Assembly (NCBI GenBank): GCA_007679095.1
Contig: VEFU01000002.1
Coordinates: 1 to 64,000, forward strand
DNA: 64,000 bases
DNA from: Paenibacillus bovis
Lineage (GTDB): Bacteria > Bacillota > Bacilli > Bacillales > Bacillaceae_C
Direction of reading: 5' to 3'
This document shows, in pieces, positions 63,512 through 64,000 of this stretch; position 1 is the stretch's first letter, and each line of letters starts with the position of its first letter. A program made the translations under genes and the position numbers. The notes under the pieces are model-generated. The model was not told where the DNA came from, made no database searches, and saw nothing but the letters and a program-made list of their open reading frames with translations.

Positions 63512-64000
63512 TGCAAATTATTTCGTTTATTTCATTATGGATCATCCCCGTCATAATCGGTTTTATTTTGGTTTATAGTGCAATAAAAAAGAAGCCTGCA
63601 TATGAAAATTTCGTGGAAGGTGGTAAGGAAGGAGTAAAAATTGCTGTAACTATTATCCCGTTTTTGGTGGGAATGCTCGTTGCAATTACAGTTTTTAGAG
63701 TATCAGGAGCAATGGATTTTTTTATTCAATTGTTCAGACCTTTATTAAATATACTCGGTGTTCCAGCTGAAATCGTACCATTGGCTTTAATTAGACCAAT
63801 CTCTGGAAATGCTGCATTAGGGTTAATGAGTGATATCATTTCGGTTCATGGTCCAGATTCATTTATTGGGAGACTTGCTTCTACCATACAAGGAAGTACA
63901 GATACGACCTTTTATGTAATAACTGTATATTTTGGTGCAGTAGGGATAAAGAAAATGGGAGATGCGCTTAAAGTAGGATTACTCGCAGATCTTGTTGGAA
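63511..64000 (+). CDS. spmB: Spore maturation protein B (partial)
   Basis: Partner of SpmA. The frame starts at ATG 63511, sharing one base with the spmA stop (TAATG), and runs off the window end after about 163 residues of an expected 175 or so. It has the same Gate-domain fold: membrane helices, IPFLVGMLVAITVFRVSGAM, and ALIRPISGNAALGLMSDII. The 3' end is not in the window. Confidence 0.93.
   Translation, partial: MQIISFISLWIIPVIIGFILVYSAIKKKPAYENFVEGGKEGVKIAVTIIPFLVGMLVAITVFRVSGAMDFFIQLFRPLLNILGVPAEIVPLALIRPISGNAALGLMSDIISVHGPDSFIGRLASTIQGSTDTTFYVITVYFGAVGIKKMGDALKVGLLADLVG

Overview
The window is a chromosomal stretch of a low-GC, endospore-forming member of the Bacillaceae. The gene content and order follow the Bacillus subtilis accB-to-spmB region, and the AT-rich codon use and dispersed palindromes look most like Oceanobacillus/Virgibacillus-type bacteria. 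The genus is inference. No rRNA, tRNA, CRISPR array, prophage or transposase gene was seen.

Layout. 0.4-11.8 kb is a housekeeping block on the + strand: accB-accC, an Asp23 protein, nusB, folD, xseA-xseB-ispA, dxs, a TlyA-like methyltransferase, ahrC and recN. 12-14.3 kb holds spoIVB and spo0A, the latter preceded by two Spo0A boxes. 14.5-31 kb is a catabolic island: a glycerophosphodiesterase, then bcd-lpdV-bkdAA-bkdAB-bkdB (branched-chain amino acids to acyl-CoAs), mutA-mutB-meaB and mce-mmdA (propionyl-CoA to succinyl-CoA). brxB, an L,D-transpeptidase and a 30-codon Prli42-like gene sit inside it, and pepT follows. 31-41 kb holds a stand-alone CheW protein, two Y-family DNA polymerases (one with a LexA box), zwf, rnz, proI, an SDR and small Fe-S proteins, separated by repeats.

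41-45 kb (mostly - strand) is the most interesting part: telA/xpaC, a class D sortase, a SinR orthologue, a short unlisted SinI-like gene, and upstream of it a cyclic-di-GMP-I riboswitch and a promoter flanked by Spo0A boxes. This predicts that the SinI/SinR matrix switch (and perhaps sortase) takes two inputs, Spo0A~P at transcription and c-di-GMP at translation. I regard it as the main discovery candidate.

45-64 kb returns to the conserved order: yqkF, nudF, an EndoQ-like gene, spoIIM, fur, yqzK, xerD, deoB-punA, dacF-spoIIAA-spoIIAB-sigF, spoVAF (without spoVAA-AE), lysA, ribT (without the rib operon), ypuF, scpA-scpB, dacB-spmA-spmB (the last cut by the window end). Recognisable sigma-H, sigma-F/G, sigma-G and sigma-E promoters precede the sporulation genes.

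Dispersed non-coding structure includes a palindromic CCGCGGG...CCCGCAGGAGTC element (copies at 0, 21.5 and 33.4 kb, one with a target duplication), a gtgaggctgggacaaaa element (33.7 and 40.8 kb), and recurrent related terminator hairpins. All functional assignments come from reading the proteins and motifs by eye, with no database search.
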